Shown piece by piece: positions 16,312 through 24,557 of a stretch of DNA of 42,625 nt (position 1 is the stretch's first letter; each line of letters starts with the position of its first letter). The notes beneath the pieces were generated by a model. That model had not been told where the DNA came from. It worked only from the letters and a program-made list of their open reading frames with translations, and searched no databases. The stretch is from Bacteroidaceae bacterium (GTDB lineage Bacteria > Bacteroidota > Bacteroidia > Bacteroidales > Bacteroidaceae). Where the stretch lies: assembly GCA_900771425.1 (NCBI GenBank), contig CAAGNV010000049.1, positions 1 through 42,625 on the forward strand. The letters run 5' to 3'. Position numbers and translations under genes: made by a program.

Positions 16312-16367
16312 AAAACAATCGTATCATGGCATGAAACGATCATTTCATGCCATGATACGATTGTTTT
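16312..16367. terminator. 25-bp perfect hairpin between converging genes
   Basis: Bases 16312-16336 and 16343-16367 are perfect inverted repeats of 25 bases with a 6-base loop. The stem has A-rich and T-rich ends, so it can terminate both the EnvC-like gene and the ccsA-like gene. The sequence also reads as about three related units near 21 bases long (AATCGTATCATGG, GATCATTTCATG, GATTGTTTTATG), so it may be a small repeat element as well. Between this hairpin and the repeat at 16473 I saw nothing else. Confidence 0.75.
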
Positions 16368-16472
16368 ATGCCGTATTGTGTCTGCAGGAACCAAATCTTT
16401 GGACTGACACACCCATACGTGACGGCTCACGCACCTACTCCCGATATTCCTATATATCAACTATGCAAAGTA

Positions 16473-16526
16473 CCCCCATTAATCCTATTAGCCCTATCAG
16501 TCCCATTAGTCCTATCTTTCCTATCA
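16473..16526. repeat. 9-bp degenerate tandem repeat, second tract
   Basis: Six 9-base units follow each other: CCCCCATTA, ATCCTATTA, GCCCTATCA, GTCCCATTA, GTCCTATCT, TTCCTATCA. The consensus nYCCYATYA matches the minus-strand units at 6968-7049. The tract lies just past the stop of the ccsA-like gene. Confidence 0.8.
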
Positions 16527-16537
16527 GCCACCATCAC

Positions 16538-17650
16538 TTAAGCATAACTGTGCAGCCCTACGAGCAGTGTGTTCACTCCCAGGTAAGTCATCAGCAAGAC
16601 AAGGAAAGCGAGGCGCACGTAGAGTCGGTAGTATCGGTCATTGGCAAGGAACGGCAGGGAGCGGCGATGGAGCGTGACGGCATAGACTATCAGGGTGATG
16701 AGTGCCCACGACTCCTTCGGGTCCCAACTCCAGAAGTTGCCCCACGACTCGCCTGCCCATATCGCACCGAGGAAGATGCCGACGGCAAGCAGCATGGTGG
16801 CAACGAACACGATGTCGCGCTGCGGACGGACTACAGCCACGGCGTACAGCACATAGGCGGTGATGATTATGCCTACGTGGATAACAAGATAAGGTGAACG
16901 GAGTACGGGATTGTCTATCGGGAAACAGACTTGATGCCACTCAGGCAGGATGCTGTGGTCGGGCGGTGTGGCAAGGAACCAGCGTATCAGTGATGCCGAT
17001 ATCAGCACTGTCAGCCACAGGGCAAACAGGATCTTCCACCGCTTAGTCTTCAGCCGTCGTATGATGCATGCCAACGATGCACCGATGAGTATCAGGTAGC
17101 CGGCAATGGTCAGCAGGGTGTTGGCCGTCCCGTGGCGTACGGCAAGTACAGTACCGCGCAAGTCAGGGTCGAACGACATCTGACAGAAGCGGTAGCCACC
17201 ATACGTCAGCACGTTGTTCATTGATATAGTCACGTGGCGGGCAGTGGTGTCGCCGTCGTACAGACTACATTCCGAGCGGTAGTCATAGACGGTCTGTCCG
17301 TCGGGATAATAGTCGATGAGGAACGAGTCGAGACGCAGCGAGAAGGGCATGTTGGTGGTAGGCATCCCCTCGCGTAGGTGCTGCACCGTTGTCTCTGACG
17401 GCATCGCGGCACCGAGTAATATCACGATAAATGCCACATGAAGCATCATGACCTCAACCCTACGCCATAGTCTGTCGTGCACCACCAGACGCAGTCCACT
17501 GGCAGCAATAATGCCCCACAGCACATAGAACCATAATGTGCCGTATATGAGTGTATGTGCCGCCTCACTGCCTTCTGCCGATTCTATCGCCGTAGCCAAT
17601 CCTATGATTACGGCAACGATGGCAAGCAGTATGAACGGCAGACGTTTCAT
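16538..17650 (-). CDS. ccsA: Cytochrome c biogenesis protein, CcsA/ResC family
   Basis: The 370-residue integral membrane protein has about eight hydrophobic helices. The first third (two or more helices, then a periplasmic part around residues 95-180) resembles a reduced ResB-like region. The C-terminal half carries the tryptophan-rich haem-handling motif WGNFWSWDPKESWALITL between helices, the hallmark of CcsA/CcmC/CcmF. These proteins deliver haem to apocytochromes c outside the membrane. In related Bacteroidales such a gene usually accompanies nrfHA nitrite reductase; none is seen here. It follows the Rid-family gene on the same strand after 84 bases without an obvious promoter. Confidence 0.85.
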   Translation of the reverse strand: MKRLPFILLAIVAVIIGLATAIESAEGSEAAHTLIYGTLWFYVLWGIIAASGLRLVVHDRLWRRVEVMMLHVAFIVILLGAAMPSETTVQHLREGMPTTNMPFSLRLDSFLIDYYPDGQTVYDYRSECSLYDGDTTARHVTISMNNVLTYGGYRFCQMSFDPDLRGTVLAVRHGTANTLLTIAGYLILIGASLACIIRRLKTKRWKILFALWLTVLISASLIRWFLATPPDHSILPEWHQVCFPIDNPVLRSPYLVIHVGIIITAYVLYAVAVVRPQRDIVFVATMLLAVGIFLGAIWAGESWGNFWSWDPKESWALITLIVYAVTLHRRSLPFLANDRYYRLYVRLAFLVLLMTYLGVNTLLVGLHSYA

Positions 17651-17734
17651 GTGGGATGAAGGATGTAAGTGTAATGAAAAGTGGAGGAATGAGTTATGGA
17701 GGGTTCCGTTGTAAATAAAAGTGTTGCAACGGGG

Positions 17735-18892
17735 TTATAGGTCTGGGTATTCAGTCTTACGACTGCTGACAGCGATGCATTCCATCTCGATGAGCCATGC
17801 AGGGCGGCACACTGGAGCCAGGGTGATGACGTACGGTGTGTCGGGGAATCGGCGGCGGAACATGTCCTCGACTGTTGCATAGTCGGCGATGTCGCGCAGA
17901 TATACGGTTATCTGCATGACGTCAGCAAAGGTCATCTCACCCTCGGCGAGCAATGCCTCTACATTTTCCCACATACGCTCAGTCTGCCTGACGATGTCGC
18001 CAACGTGCAGTACTTCGCCCTTGCTGTCAATGCTGGCTGTGCCCGAGATGAATATGTGACCGCGATCGCCGTACTCCATCAGTGTACCGCGCTCGAAAGT
18101 CACGCCGTAGTCGTATGTCGGGCTGAGATGCGACTTGGCATAAAGGTAACGCTGCTGCGATGGTTGGAATCCTGTCAGTGAATAGGCATCCATCTGTATC
18201 AGTGCACGTGTGTCGGCTGGGTTGCCCCCGATACCGGTCGATGATATGTAATGTGTGGTTTGAGTCAGTCCCTGAGAGATAAAGTTCTCACGGCGTGCAT
18301 CGACCATCCCGGCATACTGTGTATCTACGTCGCGGACGAAGAACCATGTGCGTATGCAGTTGTCGGCAAGTGATGCGCCCCGGTCACTGAGCATCTGCTC
18401 GTATCGGCGCAACAGCCAATCGGTCTGTTCGCTGCTGTCGCCTTCGCTGCGGCTCATCCCCATTGTCCACAGGTGTGTATAGCCGTTGTGACTGTATGCT
18501 GCCACACCGTCTGCCACGTGAACGTCGAGGCCTTCTGCCCGTACCATATATACCCACACTGCCACCTTACTCCCGTCGAGGGGAGCCTGCTGAATACAAG
18601 CCGAGGCGCAGTCGGTCTCAGCCTTCATGAGTGGTTGCTGGTTGGTGGAGTCAGAGAGGTAATAGCGTTTGGCAACGATACGTGCGCCGGCGGTAAGCGG
18701 TAGTTCTGTCAGGAACTGCATGCCAAGGTAAAGTCGCTGCAACTGACCTTCGAACAAATCACGGCGTGGTTCAACATGCAGCATGACATGATACTCTGCC
18801 GTTCCATCGCCGGCAGTACTGTCGGTGGTGAACGCAGCAATCTCTGCCGTCACCCCGATTTCGTCCCATGTTATTCGTGATTTATTCAGCAT
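17735..18892 (-). CDS. Rid-family (YjgF/L-PSP) two-part protein
   Basis: The 385-residue protein has a clear C-terminal Rid domain (about residues 255-378: GHIFISGTASID, HVGDIVRQTERMWENVEALLAEGEMTFADVMQITVYLRD, RPAWLIEMECIAV). The N-terminal two-thirds contain a second, weaker Rid-like unit (WTMGMSRSEG, EQMLSDRGASLADNCIRTWFFVRDVD). This layout recalls chorismatase-like proteins and the long 'endoribonuclease L-PSP' proteins of Bacteroidota. Ordinary Rid proteins deaminate reactive enamines; whether that holds here, or whether a chorismate-type substrate is used, cannot be told. Its promoter lies very near its start codon. Confidence 0.75.
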   Translation of the reverse strand: MLNKSRITWDEIGVTAEIAAFTTDSTAGDGTAEYHVMLHVEPRRDLFEGQLQRLYLGMQFLTELPLTAGARIVAKRYYLSDSTNQQPLMKAETDCASACIQQAPLDGSKVAVWVYMVRAEGLDVHVADGVAAYSHNGYTHLWTMGMSRSEGDSSEQTDWLLRRYEQMLSDRGASLADNCIRTWFFVRDVDTQYAGMVDARRENFISQGLTQTTHYISSTGIGGNPADTRALIQMDAYSLTGFQPSQQRYLYAKSHLSPTYDYGVTFERGTLMEYGDRGHIFISGTASIDSKGEVLHVGDIVRQTERMWENVEALLAEGEMTFADVMQITVYLRDIADYATVEDMFRRRFPDTPYVITLAPVCRPAWLIEMECIAVSSRKTEYPDL

Positions 18893-18911
18893 ATAAGTCC
18901 CAGTTGCGGCA

Positions 18912-18919
18912 CAAAGGTA
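18912..18919 (-). promoter_or_regulatory. -7 element of the Rid-family gene
   Basis: The minus strand reads TACCTTTG. It is only 19 bases from the ATG, so the leader is about 12-15 bases. Confidence 0.5.
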
Positions 18920-18978
18920 CGAATTATTCTATCATTCTTAACCATGCACTGATAAATAGTATATAAATTCATTTCTTT

Positions 18979-19632
18979 CTAACGTATGATGGTCTTCGGA
19001 CCGTCGTATGTGTTTATTGTGATTGCCACAGAATCGCAATCAGCAAAATTGTTCAGAGGCAGACAGATGAATTCGTCGGCTGTATAAGACTCCGGGTCAT
19101 TGGCTGGCTGTTTGTGCATCAGCGTGAAGTATGCCGTGCGACGGCTGCCATCGGCTTTGAGTCCTATGCTGTCGAGAGCAAATTCAAACTTGTGAGCGGC
19201 TGCACCAGTGGTCATGACTCCTATATTTATATTTAAGTATTTAGGTGCCCGCCATGCACTGATGAACTTTACGGGGTCGGTATCAGTAACCTTTACTGAA
19301 TCACGCTGTTTCGGGGCATCGTCAAAGACTGTTCTTGCCGAATAGACGCGTACCATGTCTTGCTCAACGGCATACATGCAGAGGCACCGCAGCGTGACAC
19401 CAGCCTTCTCGCTTTTCAGTTTGTTGGCCAGCCCCATACGTGTACCGTCATCCAGTTCCATGATGTTGACAATGCCGTCGCTGCTGACCTCAAGACAGGC
19501 GAGGTCGGTCTGGACAGGAGGGAAGTTTCCGTTATCGTCCTGACCGTCGCAAGAACAGAACATATTGGTTGTCAACAGTGCCACAGTACATACGATGACA
19601 TGGCGCAGTGTGCTGGTGAAGGTCGTTCTCAT
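18979..19632 (-). CDS. Putative NigD-like lipoprotein
   Basis: The 217-residue protein begins with a lipoprotein signal (VALLTTNMFCSC, probable lipidation at one of the paired cysteines near residue 27-29). The region after it (LEVSSDGIVNIMELDDGTRMGL, then VTLRCLCMYAVEQDMVRVYSARTV) resembles the OB-fold N-domain of NigD-like proteins. The second half (DPVKFISAWRAPKYLNINIGV) resembles their beta-sandwich C-domain. The family is Bacteroidota-specific and of unknown function. It follows the acyltransferase by 11 bases and shares its promoter. The family call is from memory of the pattern and is moderate. Confidence 0.55.
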   Translation of the reverse strand: MRTTFTSTLRHVIVCTVALLTTNMFCSCDGQDDNGNFPPVQTDLACLEVSSDGIVNIMELDDGTRMGLANKLKSEKAGVTLRCLCMYAVEQDMVRVYSARTVFDDAPKQRDSVKVTDTDPVKFISAWRAPKYLNINIGVMTTGAAAHKFEFALDSIGLKADGSRRTAYFTLMHKQPANDPESYTADEFICLPLNNFADCDSVAITINTYDGPKTIIR

Positions 19633-19643
19633 ATATTGTTTTA

Positions 19644-20792
19644 CTACTTTGTATTCGACTGATTGATTGCAGGATTGGCATACATCGTCAGCATGCGCTC
19701 ACGAAGGTATTCGCGGTCAGGGTTTTCGATTGTCATCATCTGCATTTTCTTATCGATATATGCCTCGAAGCGTGCTACTTCGTCAGCAGTGGCAAGCGGC
19801 TTGTCGTCGGCCGAAGCGCCATTTCGGAGCAACTGCATGGCAGCACGGTTGCCCGGATAAATGCGGTAGTGACTGTGGATTTCGTGGTCGATGTGCTCTG
19901 CCACAAGGCGGAACAAGTCAGTCTTCGGCATCGCAGGATCGAGCGTGTCGAGCCATTCGTTGATGCACGGAGCGGCATGGTAATGAATGTGTCCCTTGTA
20001 GCCGAACATTCCGATTTTCATGTTGTCGAGGTCGTCCTGCTGAGTCTTCTTGAATCCTTCGACATCACGTTTATGCTGGAATTCCTCAGCCTTCAGGTAA
20101 TCGCAAGGGTCAAACTCGTACGATATGGCGAGCGGCACGATGTTCATCTCCTTCAGGCTGGCAATCACGTCCTTCTCTCCGCCCATTGCTATCATCTTCA
20201 GTACGCTTTCCTGAGTACGGTCGTCGCTGTCCTTCGCGCGTCCTTCGCGCTGGGCAATCCATAGGTTGCTCTTCTTCTCGGAAATGACATAATGCATGTA
20301 GCGCGACATCTTTGCGGATGCCATCAGCATCTGGCGCATGGTCAGTGCGCGCTGAACGATGAACGAGCGGTTGACGCGTACCAAGTCCTTTATCCATGGA
20401 TAAACCAGGAGGTTGTCGCCGATGGCAATCTCGACGGTGTCAAGACCGTGGTCGAGCAGCACTACGTCGAGGAATGCAGAGTCGAGGACTATGTCGCGGT
20501 GATTGCTTACAAACGTGCAGCCATTGCCGCGGACGTTGGCGAAGTCGGCAGTCAGTCCTGTGCTTGCCTTCGACAGTATCTCCTGAAGCAACGGATAGAT
20601 GAGCCGTGCCTGAAACTCCTGATTGGTGTGGCACGAGCGAATCATAGCCTCCATCTGCTCTGTCGGCACATCAGGTCTGAGCATCTTCACTATGCCCTGA
20701 AAGCGGTCGTCGGCAAGCAAGCGGTCATAAACCTCCGGCAATTCTTCGGGAAGGAAAGGTCGTATGTCGTCAAATTCGTGTATGTCTGTCAT
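19644..20792 (-). CDS. Large 1-acylglycerol-3-phosphate acyltransferase-like protein
   Basis: The 382-residue protein has the PlsC-type catalytic motif NHRDIVLD (NHx4D, about residues 97-104) and a matching phosphate-binding block REGRAKDSDDRTQ. It has no obvious membrane helix and is longer than standard PlsC (compare the 243-residue protein at 32114-32845). It probably acylates a lysophospholipid or related acceptor; the substrate is not known. The first 90 residues are helical and unlike PlsC. It has its own promoter, divergent from the phenylacetate-CoA ligase genes, and is co-transcribed with the NigD-like gene. Confidence 0.75.
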   Translation of the reverse strand: MTDIHEFDDIRPFLPEELPEVYDRLLADDRFQGIVKMLRPDVPTEQMEAMIRSCHTNQEFQARLIYPLLQEILSKASTGLTADFANVRGNGCTFVSNHRDIVLDSAFLDVVLLDHGLDTVEIAIGDNLLVYPWIKDLVRVNRSFIVQRALTMRQMLMASAKMSRYMHYVISEKKSNLWIAQREGRAKDSDDRTQESVLKMIAMGGEKDVIASLKEMNIVPLAISYEFDPCDYLKAEEFQHKRDVEGFKKTQQDDLDNMKIGMFGYKGHIHYHAAPCINEWLDTLDPAMPKTDLFRLVAEHIDHEIHSHYRIYPGNRAAMQLLRNGASADDKPLATADEVARFEAYIDKKMQMMTIENPDREYLRERMLTMYANPAINQSNTK

Positions 20793-20820
20793 AATTATTA
20801 TGTTCTGAATTAGTTCGTAC

Positions 20821-20865
20821 TTAAGGTGAATTTTCTGAACCCACCTTAAATGTTTTGCAAAGGTA
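20821..20865 (-). promoter_or_regulatory. Promoter and leader inverted repeat of the acyltransferase operon
   Basis: The minus strand reads TACCTTTG (20858-20865). Just downstream, from the predicted transcript start, an 8-base inverted repeat TTAAGGTG / CACCTTAA (20821-20828 and 20842-20849) with a 13-base spacer could form a leader hairpin or an operator. Confidence 0.45.
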
Positions 20866-20959
20866 CGAAAAAGAGTGAAAAGTGAAAAATGAAACGTAAA
20901 AAAATACGTATTATCAGCAATAATTCACAATTCCTAATTTCTAATTCCCAATTATTTCG

Positions 20960-20967
20960 TACCTTTG
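20960..20967 (+). promoter_or_regulatory. -7 element of the first phenylacetate-CoA ligase gene
   Basis: TACCTTTG matches TAnnTTTG, with a leader of about 20 bases. Upstream (about 20922-20955) is a run of AATTCnnAATT-like short repeats. Confidence 0.5.
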
Positions 20968-20992
20968 CCGACATATAAAAACAACACGAACA

Positions 20993-22294
20993 ATGATTTG
21001 GAATCCCAACAAGGAATGCATGAGCCGCGACGAAAGAGCGGAACTCCAGGGCAAGAGGCTCAGCCTATTGGTGAAGTACGTATATCACAACGTACCTTTT
21101 TACCGTAACAAGATGCAGGCACTCGACCTGCGTCCAGACGACATACGGACTATCGAAGACATAAATAAACTGCCATTTACCACAAAGCAAGACCTCCGCG
21201 ACAACTATCCGTTCGGGCTTCAGGCAGCTCCTCAGAGCGAGATCGTGCGCATCCATGCTTCGAGCGGTACTACGGGCAAGCCGACCATCGTAGGCTATAC
21301 CCGCAAGGACATCGGCGTATGGAGCGAGGTATTCTCACGTTGCCTGGCTTCGTTCGGCGTGACCCGCGACGACATCTTCTCCGTAGCCTATGGTTACGGA
21401 CTTTTCACAGGTGGCATCGGCGCCCACTATGGTGTCGAGAACCTCGGAGCCACAGTACTGCCGGCAAGCACGGGAAACACCGAGAAGCACATCAAGCTGA
21501 TAGCCGACCTCGGTGTCACGGGCATTGCCTGCACCCCTTCGTATGCGCTGTACATGGCTGACACCATGGACAAGATGGGAATTCCAAGAAGCAACATAAA
21601 ACTGCGCGTCGGTGCATTCGGAGCCGAACCATGGACTGAGAACATGCGCCGCGAAATAGAGAGCCGCCTGGGGCTCAAGGCTTACAACATCTACGGCCTG
21701 AGCGAAATCACCGGTCCTGGCGTCAGCTACGAGTGCGAGATGCAGCACGGCAGCCACATCAACGAGGACCACTTCTTCCCTGAGCTCATCAATCCCGATA
21801 CCATGGAAGCCGTGGCAGACGGCGAGGTGGGCGAACTGGTATTCACCACACTGAGCAAGGAAGGCATGCCACTGCTTCGCTACCGTACCAAAGACCTCAC
21901 TACGCTCGACCACACACCATGCGGATGTGGCCGTACGAACGTGCGGATGGGACGAATACTCGGCCGCAGCGACGATATGCTCATCATCCGAGGCATCAAC
22001 GTATTCCCGAGCCAGATAGAGAGTGTGATACTCAGTCTGAAAGAGGTTGCACCGCAGTACATGATCGTGGTTGACCGCAAGGGCGTGCTCGACACCATCA
22101 AGGTTCAGGTGGAACTCCGTCCCGAATACTTCGTCGACGACTACCCGGCAATGGAGCGCATGAAGAAGATGCTTGCCGACAAGCTGCGCAGCGTGCTGTC
22201 AATCTCGGCACAAGTCGACCTCCTGCCACCAGGCAGCATCGAGCGCTCGGTGGGCAAGGGCAAGCACGTAATCGACAACCGTAAATTAGAATAA
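20993..22294 (+). CDS. paaK: Phenylacetate--CoA ligase (arylacetate-CoA ligase), copy 1
   Basis: The 433-residue AMP-forming enzyme has the family blocks PFTTKQDLRDNYPFG, the P-loop ASSGTTGKPT (about residues 88-97), YGLSEITGPGVSYEC and RTKDLTTLD, plus the zinc-like cysteine pair CGCGR. The C-terminal GRSDDMLIIRGINVFPSQIE matches PaaK. In gut Bacteroidales these ligases occur with amino-acid-derived aryl acids rather than aerobic phenylacetate degradation; no paa ring-oxidation genes are present here. A second, clearly older paralogue follows. The stop codon lies inside the left flanking repeat of a MITE-like element. Confidence 0.9.
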   Translation: MIWNPNKECMSRDERAELQGKRLSLLVKYVYHNVPFYRNKMQALDLRPDDIRTIEDINKLPFTTKQDLRDNYPFGLQAAPQSEIVRIHASSGTTGKPTIVGYTRKDIGVWSEVFSRCLASFGVTRDDIFSVAYGYGLFTGGIGAHYGVENLGATVLPASTGNTEKHIKLIADLGVTGIACTPSYALYMADTMDKMGIPRSNIKLRVGAFGAEPWTENMRREIESRLGLKAYNIYGLSEITGPGVSYECEMQHGSHINEDHFFPELINPDTMEAVADGEVGELVFTTLSKEGMPLLRYRTKDLTTLDHTPCGCGRTNVRMGRILGRSDDMLIIRGINVFPSQIESVILSLKEVAPQYMIVVDRKGVLDTIKVQVELRPEYFVDDYPAMERMKKMLADKLRSVLSISAQVDLLPPGSIERSVGKGKHVIDNRKLE

Positions 22295-22456
22295 TTCAAG
22301 TTTCGCAAGCTCAACTTTAAGTAGAGCTTAAAGCTTAGAGGTTAGAGATTAGAGATTAGAGATGATTATACTACTTAACTCCCTTTAACTCCAAAACTAC
22401 TCAACTACTAAGAAAACTGAGCAAGTTGGAAACTTGCGAAAGTTAAATTAGAATAA
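22285..22456 (+). mobile_element. MITE-like element, copy A, with flanking direct repeats
   Basis: The element core is 22295-22446, about 152 bases. Its ends are imperfect inverted repeats, TTCAAGTTTCGCAAG and CTTGCGAAAGTTAA. It is flanked by the direct repeat ATTAGAATAA (22285-22294 and 22447-22456; 13 bases match if TAA before it is counted). Inside are TTAGAGA heptamers and the pair AAGTAG / CTACTT. The left flank is the end of the paaK gene. Copies B (23780-23910) and C (31996-32150) share both ends and the interior. No transposase is inside. Confidence 0.8.
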
Positions 22457-22468
22457 CCAACATAAACA

Positions 22469-23779
22469 ATGGACAAGACACAGTACCTACATCCCGACAA
22501 AGAGCTGATGAGTCGCAGCGAAATAGAAGCACTCCAGCTCGAGCGCTTGCAGAAGACAGTGCGTCACTGCATGAACTCACCGTTCTACAAGCAGCGTTTT
22601 GAATCAATTGGCCTTACCCCTGACGACATCAAGTCGCTCGATGACCTACGAAAGATTCCGTTCACTACAAAGCAAGACCTCCGCGACACATATCCGTTCG
22701 GCATTGCTTCCGTTCCACTCGAGAAGTGCGTCCGTCTGCACTCATCAAGCGGCACCACGGGCAACCCTACCGTAATACTCCATACCCAGCGCGACCTCGA
22801 CGAGTGGGCAAACGCAGTAGCACGCTGCCTCCACATGGTAGGCCTACGCCCTACCGACGTATTCCAGAACTCATCGGGCTACGGCATGTTCACGGGCGGC
22901 CTGGGATTCCAATACGGTGCAGAGCGCCTCGGCATGCTCACCGTACCGGCTGCTGCCGGCAACACGCTGCGCCAGCTGAAGTTCATCAAGGACTTCGGTA
23001 CCACAGCCCTTCATGCCATCCCTTCATACGCATCACGCCTCTACGAAGTGATGGTAGAGCAAGGCATCGACCCGCGCCGTGACACCAATCTCAAGACACT
23101 CATCATCGGTGCCGAACCTCACAGCGAAGAACAGCGCCGCCGCATAGAGAACATGCTCGGAGTCAAGGCATACAACTCGTTCGGTATGTCCGAGATGTGT
23201 GGCCCTGGCGTAGCATTCGAATGTAAGGAGCAGAACGGCCTCCACATCTGGGAAGATTACTACATCGTTGAAATCGTTGACCCTGAGACACTCGAGCCTG
23301 TACCTGAAGGCGAACTGGGCGAACTCGTGCTCACCACCATCAACCGCGAAGCCATGCCGCTGCTCCGCTACCGTACGCGCGACCTCACCCGAATACTGCC
23401 CGGCGAATGTCCGTGCGGACGCCACCACAAGCGTCTCGACCGCATGCAGGGACGCAGCGACGACATGATCATCCTCAAGGGAGTCAACATCTTCCCTATC
23501 CAGATCGAGAAGATACTCCTCCAGTTCAAGGAACTCGCTACCGACTATCTCATCACACTCGAGACACTCGAGAACAACGACGGCATGACCATCGAGGTAG
23601 AGCTCTCTACCCTATTCACCGATGACTACGCACGTCTGGAGAAACTCACAAAGGAAATCACACGCAAGCTCAAGGACGAAATCCTCGTCACTCCAAAGGT
23701 CAGACTCGTTGCCAACGGAGCTCTGCCAAAGTCGGAAGGCAAGGCAGTACGTGTAAAAGACTTACGTAAAACTTATTAA
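22469..23779 (+). CDS. paaK: Phenylacetate--CoA ligase, copy 2
   Basis: The 436-residue protein is a paralogue of the gene before it, about half identical by eye. It has the same landmarks: PFTTKQDLRDTYPFG, SSSGTTGNPT, FGMSEMCGPGVAFEC, RTRDLTRILPGECPCGR and GRSDDMIILKGVNIFPIQIE. Both copies keep the adenylation residues, so both should be active, possibly on different aryl acids such as phenylacetate and indoleacetate. It sits between MITE-like copies A and B, which are in direct orientation, so recombination between them could remove it precisely. Confidence 0.9.
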   Translation: MDKTQYLHPDKELMSRSEIEALQLERLQKTVRHCMNSPFYKQRFESIGLTPDDIKSLDDLRKIPFTTKQDLRDTYPFGIASVPLEKCVRLHSSSGTTGNPTVILHTQRDLDEWANAVARCLHMVGLRPTDVFQNSSGYGMFTGGLGFQYGAERLGMLTVPAAAGNTLRQLKFIKDFGTTALHAIPSYASRLYEVMVEQGIDPRRDTNLKTLIIGAEPHSEEQRRRIENMLGVKAYNSFGMSEMCGPGVAFECKEQNGLHIWEDYYIVEIVDPETLEPVPEGELGELVLTTINREAMPLLRYRTRDLTRILPGECPCGRHHKRLDRMQGRSDDMIILKGVNIFPIQIEKILLQFKELATDYLITLETLENNDGMTIEVELSTLFTDDYARLEKLTKEITRKLKDEILVTPKVRLVANGALPKSEGKAVRVKDLRKTY

Positions 23780-23910
23780 CTCAAGTTTCGCTGGGCTCAA
23801 CTTTAAGTAGAGATTAGAGGTTAGAGATTAGAGATGATTATACTACTTAACTCCAAAACTACTCAACTACTAAGAAATCTGCGCAAAGGCGAAGCCTCAG
23901 CGAAAGTTAA
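23780..23910 (+). mobile_element. MITE-like element, copy B
   Basis: This 131-base copy starts right at the paaK-2 stop (TCAAGTTTCGC at 23781) and ends GCGAAAGTTAA. It lacks a short segment (CCCTTTAACT) found in copies A and C. I could not find a clean flanking duplication. It has the same orientation as copy A. Confidence 0.75.
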
Positions 23911-23929
23911 ATAATTAATACATAGACCT

Positions 23930-24358
23930 ATGACAATCCAGCAATTATCCGTATTCGTTGAGAACAAGAGCGGCGCAATGCTCCAAATCCTCAACCAGCT
24001 CAAGGCAGAAGGCATCCAGCTCCTTGCCGTAAACATAGCCGATACCGTCGAATACGGTATCTTCCGCATCATCTGCAGCGACCCATCGAAGGCATACAAC
24101 GTGCTGAAAGATGCCAACATCAGTGTCACCCTGACCGACGTGTTCGCCATCGAACTCAACGACGAAGTAGGCGAACTCGCCAACGTGCTCTCGATATTCA
24201 ACAAGGAAGGCATCAGCATCACCTACCTCTACTCGTTCCTGCTCAACGGCAAGGGCATCATGATATTCCGCACCGGCAACAGCGAACACACACGCGAGGT
24301 AATACTGCTCAACAAACTCAAGTTCATCACTGAGCCTAACCTCTATACGTTGGTGTAA
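23930..24358 (+). CDS. Tandem ACT-domain protein
   Basis: The 142-residue protein is made of two ACT domains (about residues 1-66 and 70-142; IQQLSVFVENKSGAMLQILNQLKAEGIQLLAVNI and AIELNDEVGELANVLSIFNKEGISITYLYSF) and nothing else. ACT domains bind amino acids and regulate enzymes. Stand-alone double-ACT proteins often accompany phenylacetate/indolepyruvate metabolism genes in Bacteroidota, and here it follows two PaaK genes. It probably senses an aromatic or branched amino acid for this pathway; that is inference. Confidence 0.85.
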   Translation: MTIQQLSVFVENKSGAMLQILNQLKAEGIQLLAVNIADTVEYGIFRIICSDPSKAYNVLKDANISVTLTDVFAIELNDEVGELANVLSIFNKEGISITYLYSFLLNGKGIMIFRTGNSEHTREVILLNKLKFITEPNLYTLV

Positions 24359-24368
24359 TGGGGTTTGA

Positions 24369-24538
24369 GGCCATTAGCCGTTAGCCATTAGCCATTAGCC
24401 GTTAGCCATTAGCGAGTGAAGAGAGATTGTAGCTTAGAGCTTAAAGCTTATAGAGCCATCCGGATGGTCTCTCAACTCTAAGCTCTAAGCTCTAATCCCT
24501 AAAAAGCCAATGGCTAATGGCTAATAGCTAATGGCCAA
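24369..24538. repeat. Nested palindromic repeat element of about 170 bp
   Basis: Three nested inverted repeats share one centre. The outer arms are 24369-24392 and 24513-24536 (GGCCATTAGC..., two mismatches in 24 bases). The middle arms are built of TTAGAGC / GCTCTAA units. The core is the perfect palindrome CCATCCGGATGG (24456-24467). The outer left arm continues as 7-base repeats (TTAGCCA). It lies between the ACT gene and asparaginase, and no promoter is seen inside, so an RNA crossing it would fold into a very long hairpin. Confidence 0.8.
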
Positions 24539-24557
24539 TCCCCCCCTCCTCCTACAC

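Noticed and set aside
24531..24557. Upstream ATG giving a longer asparaginase
   Set aside because: It lies in the outer arm of the palindromic element and adds a proline/leucine leader unlike the family.
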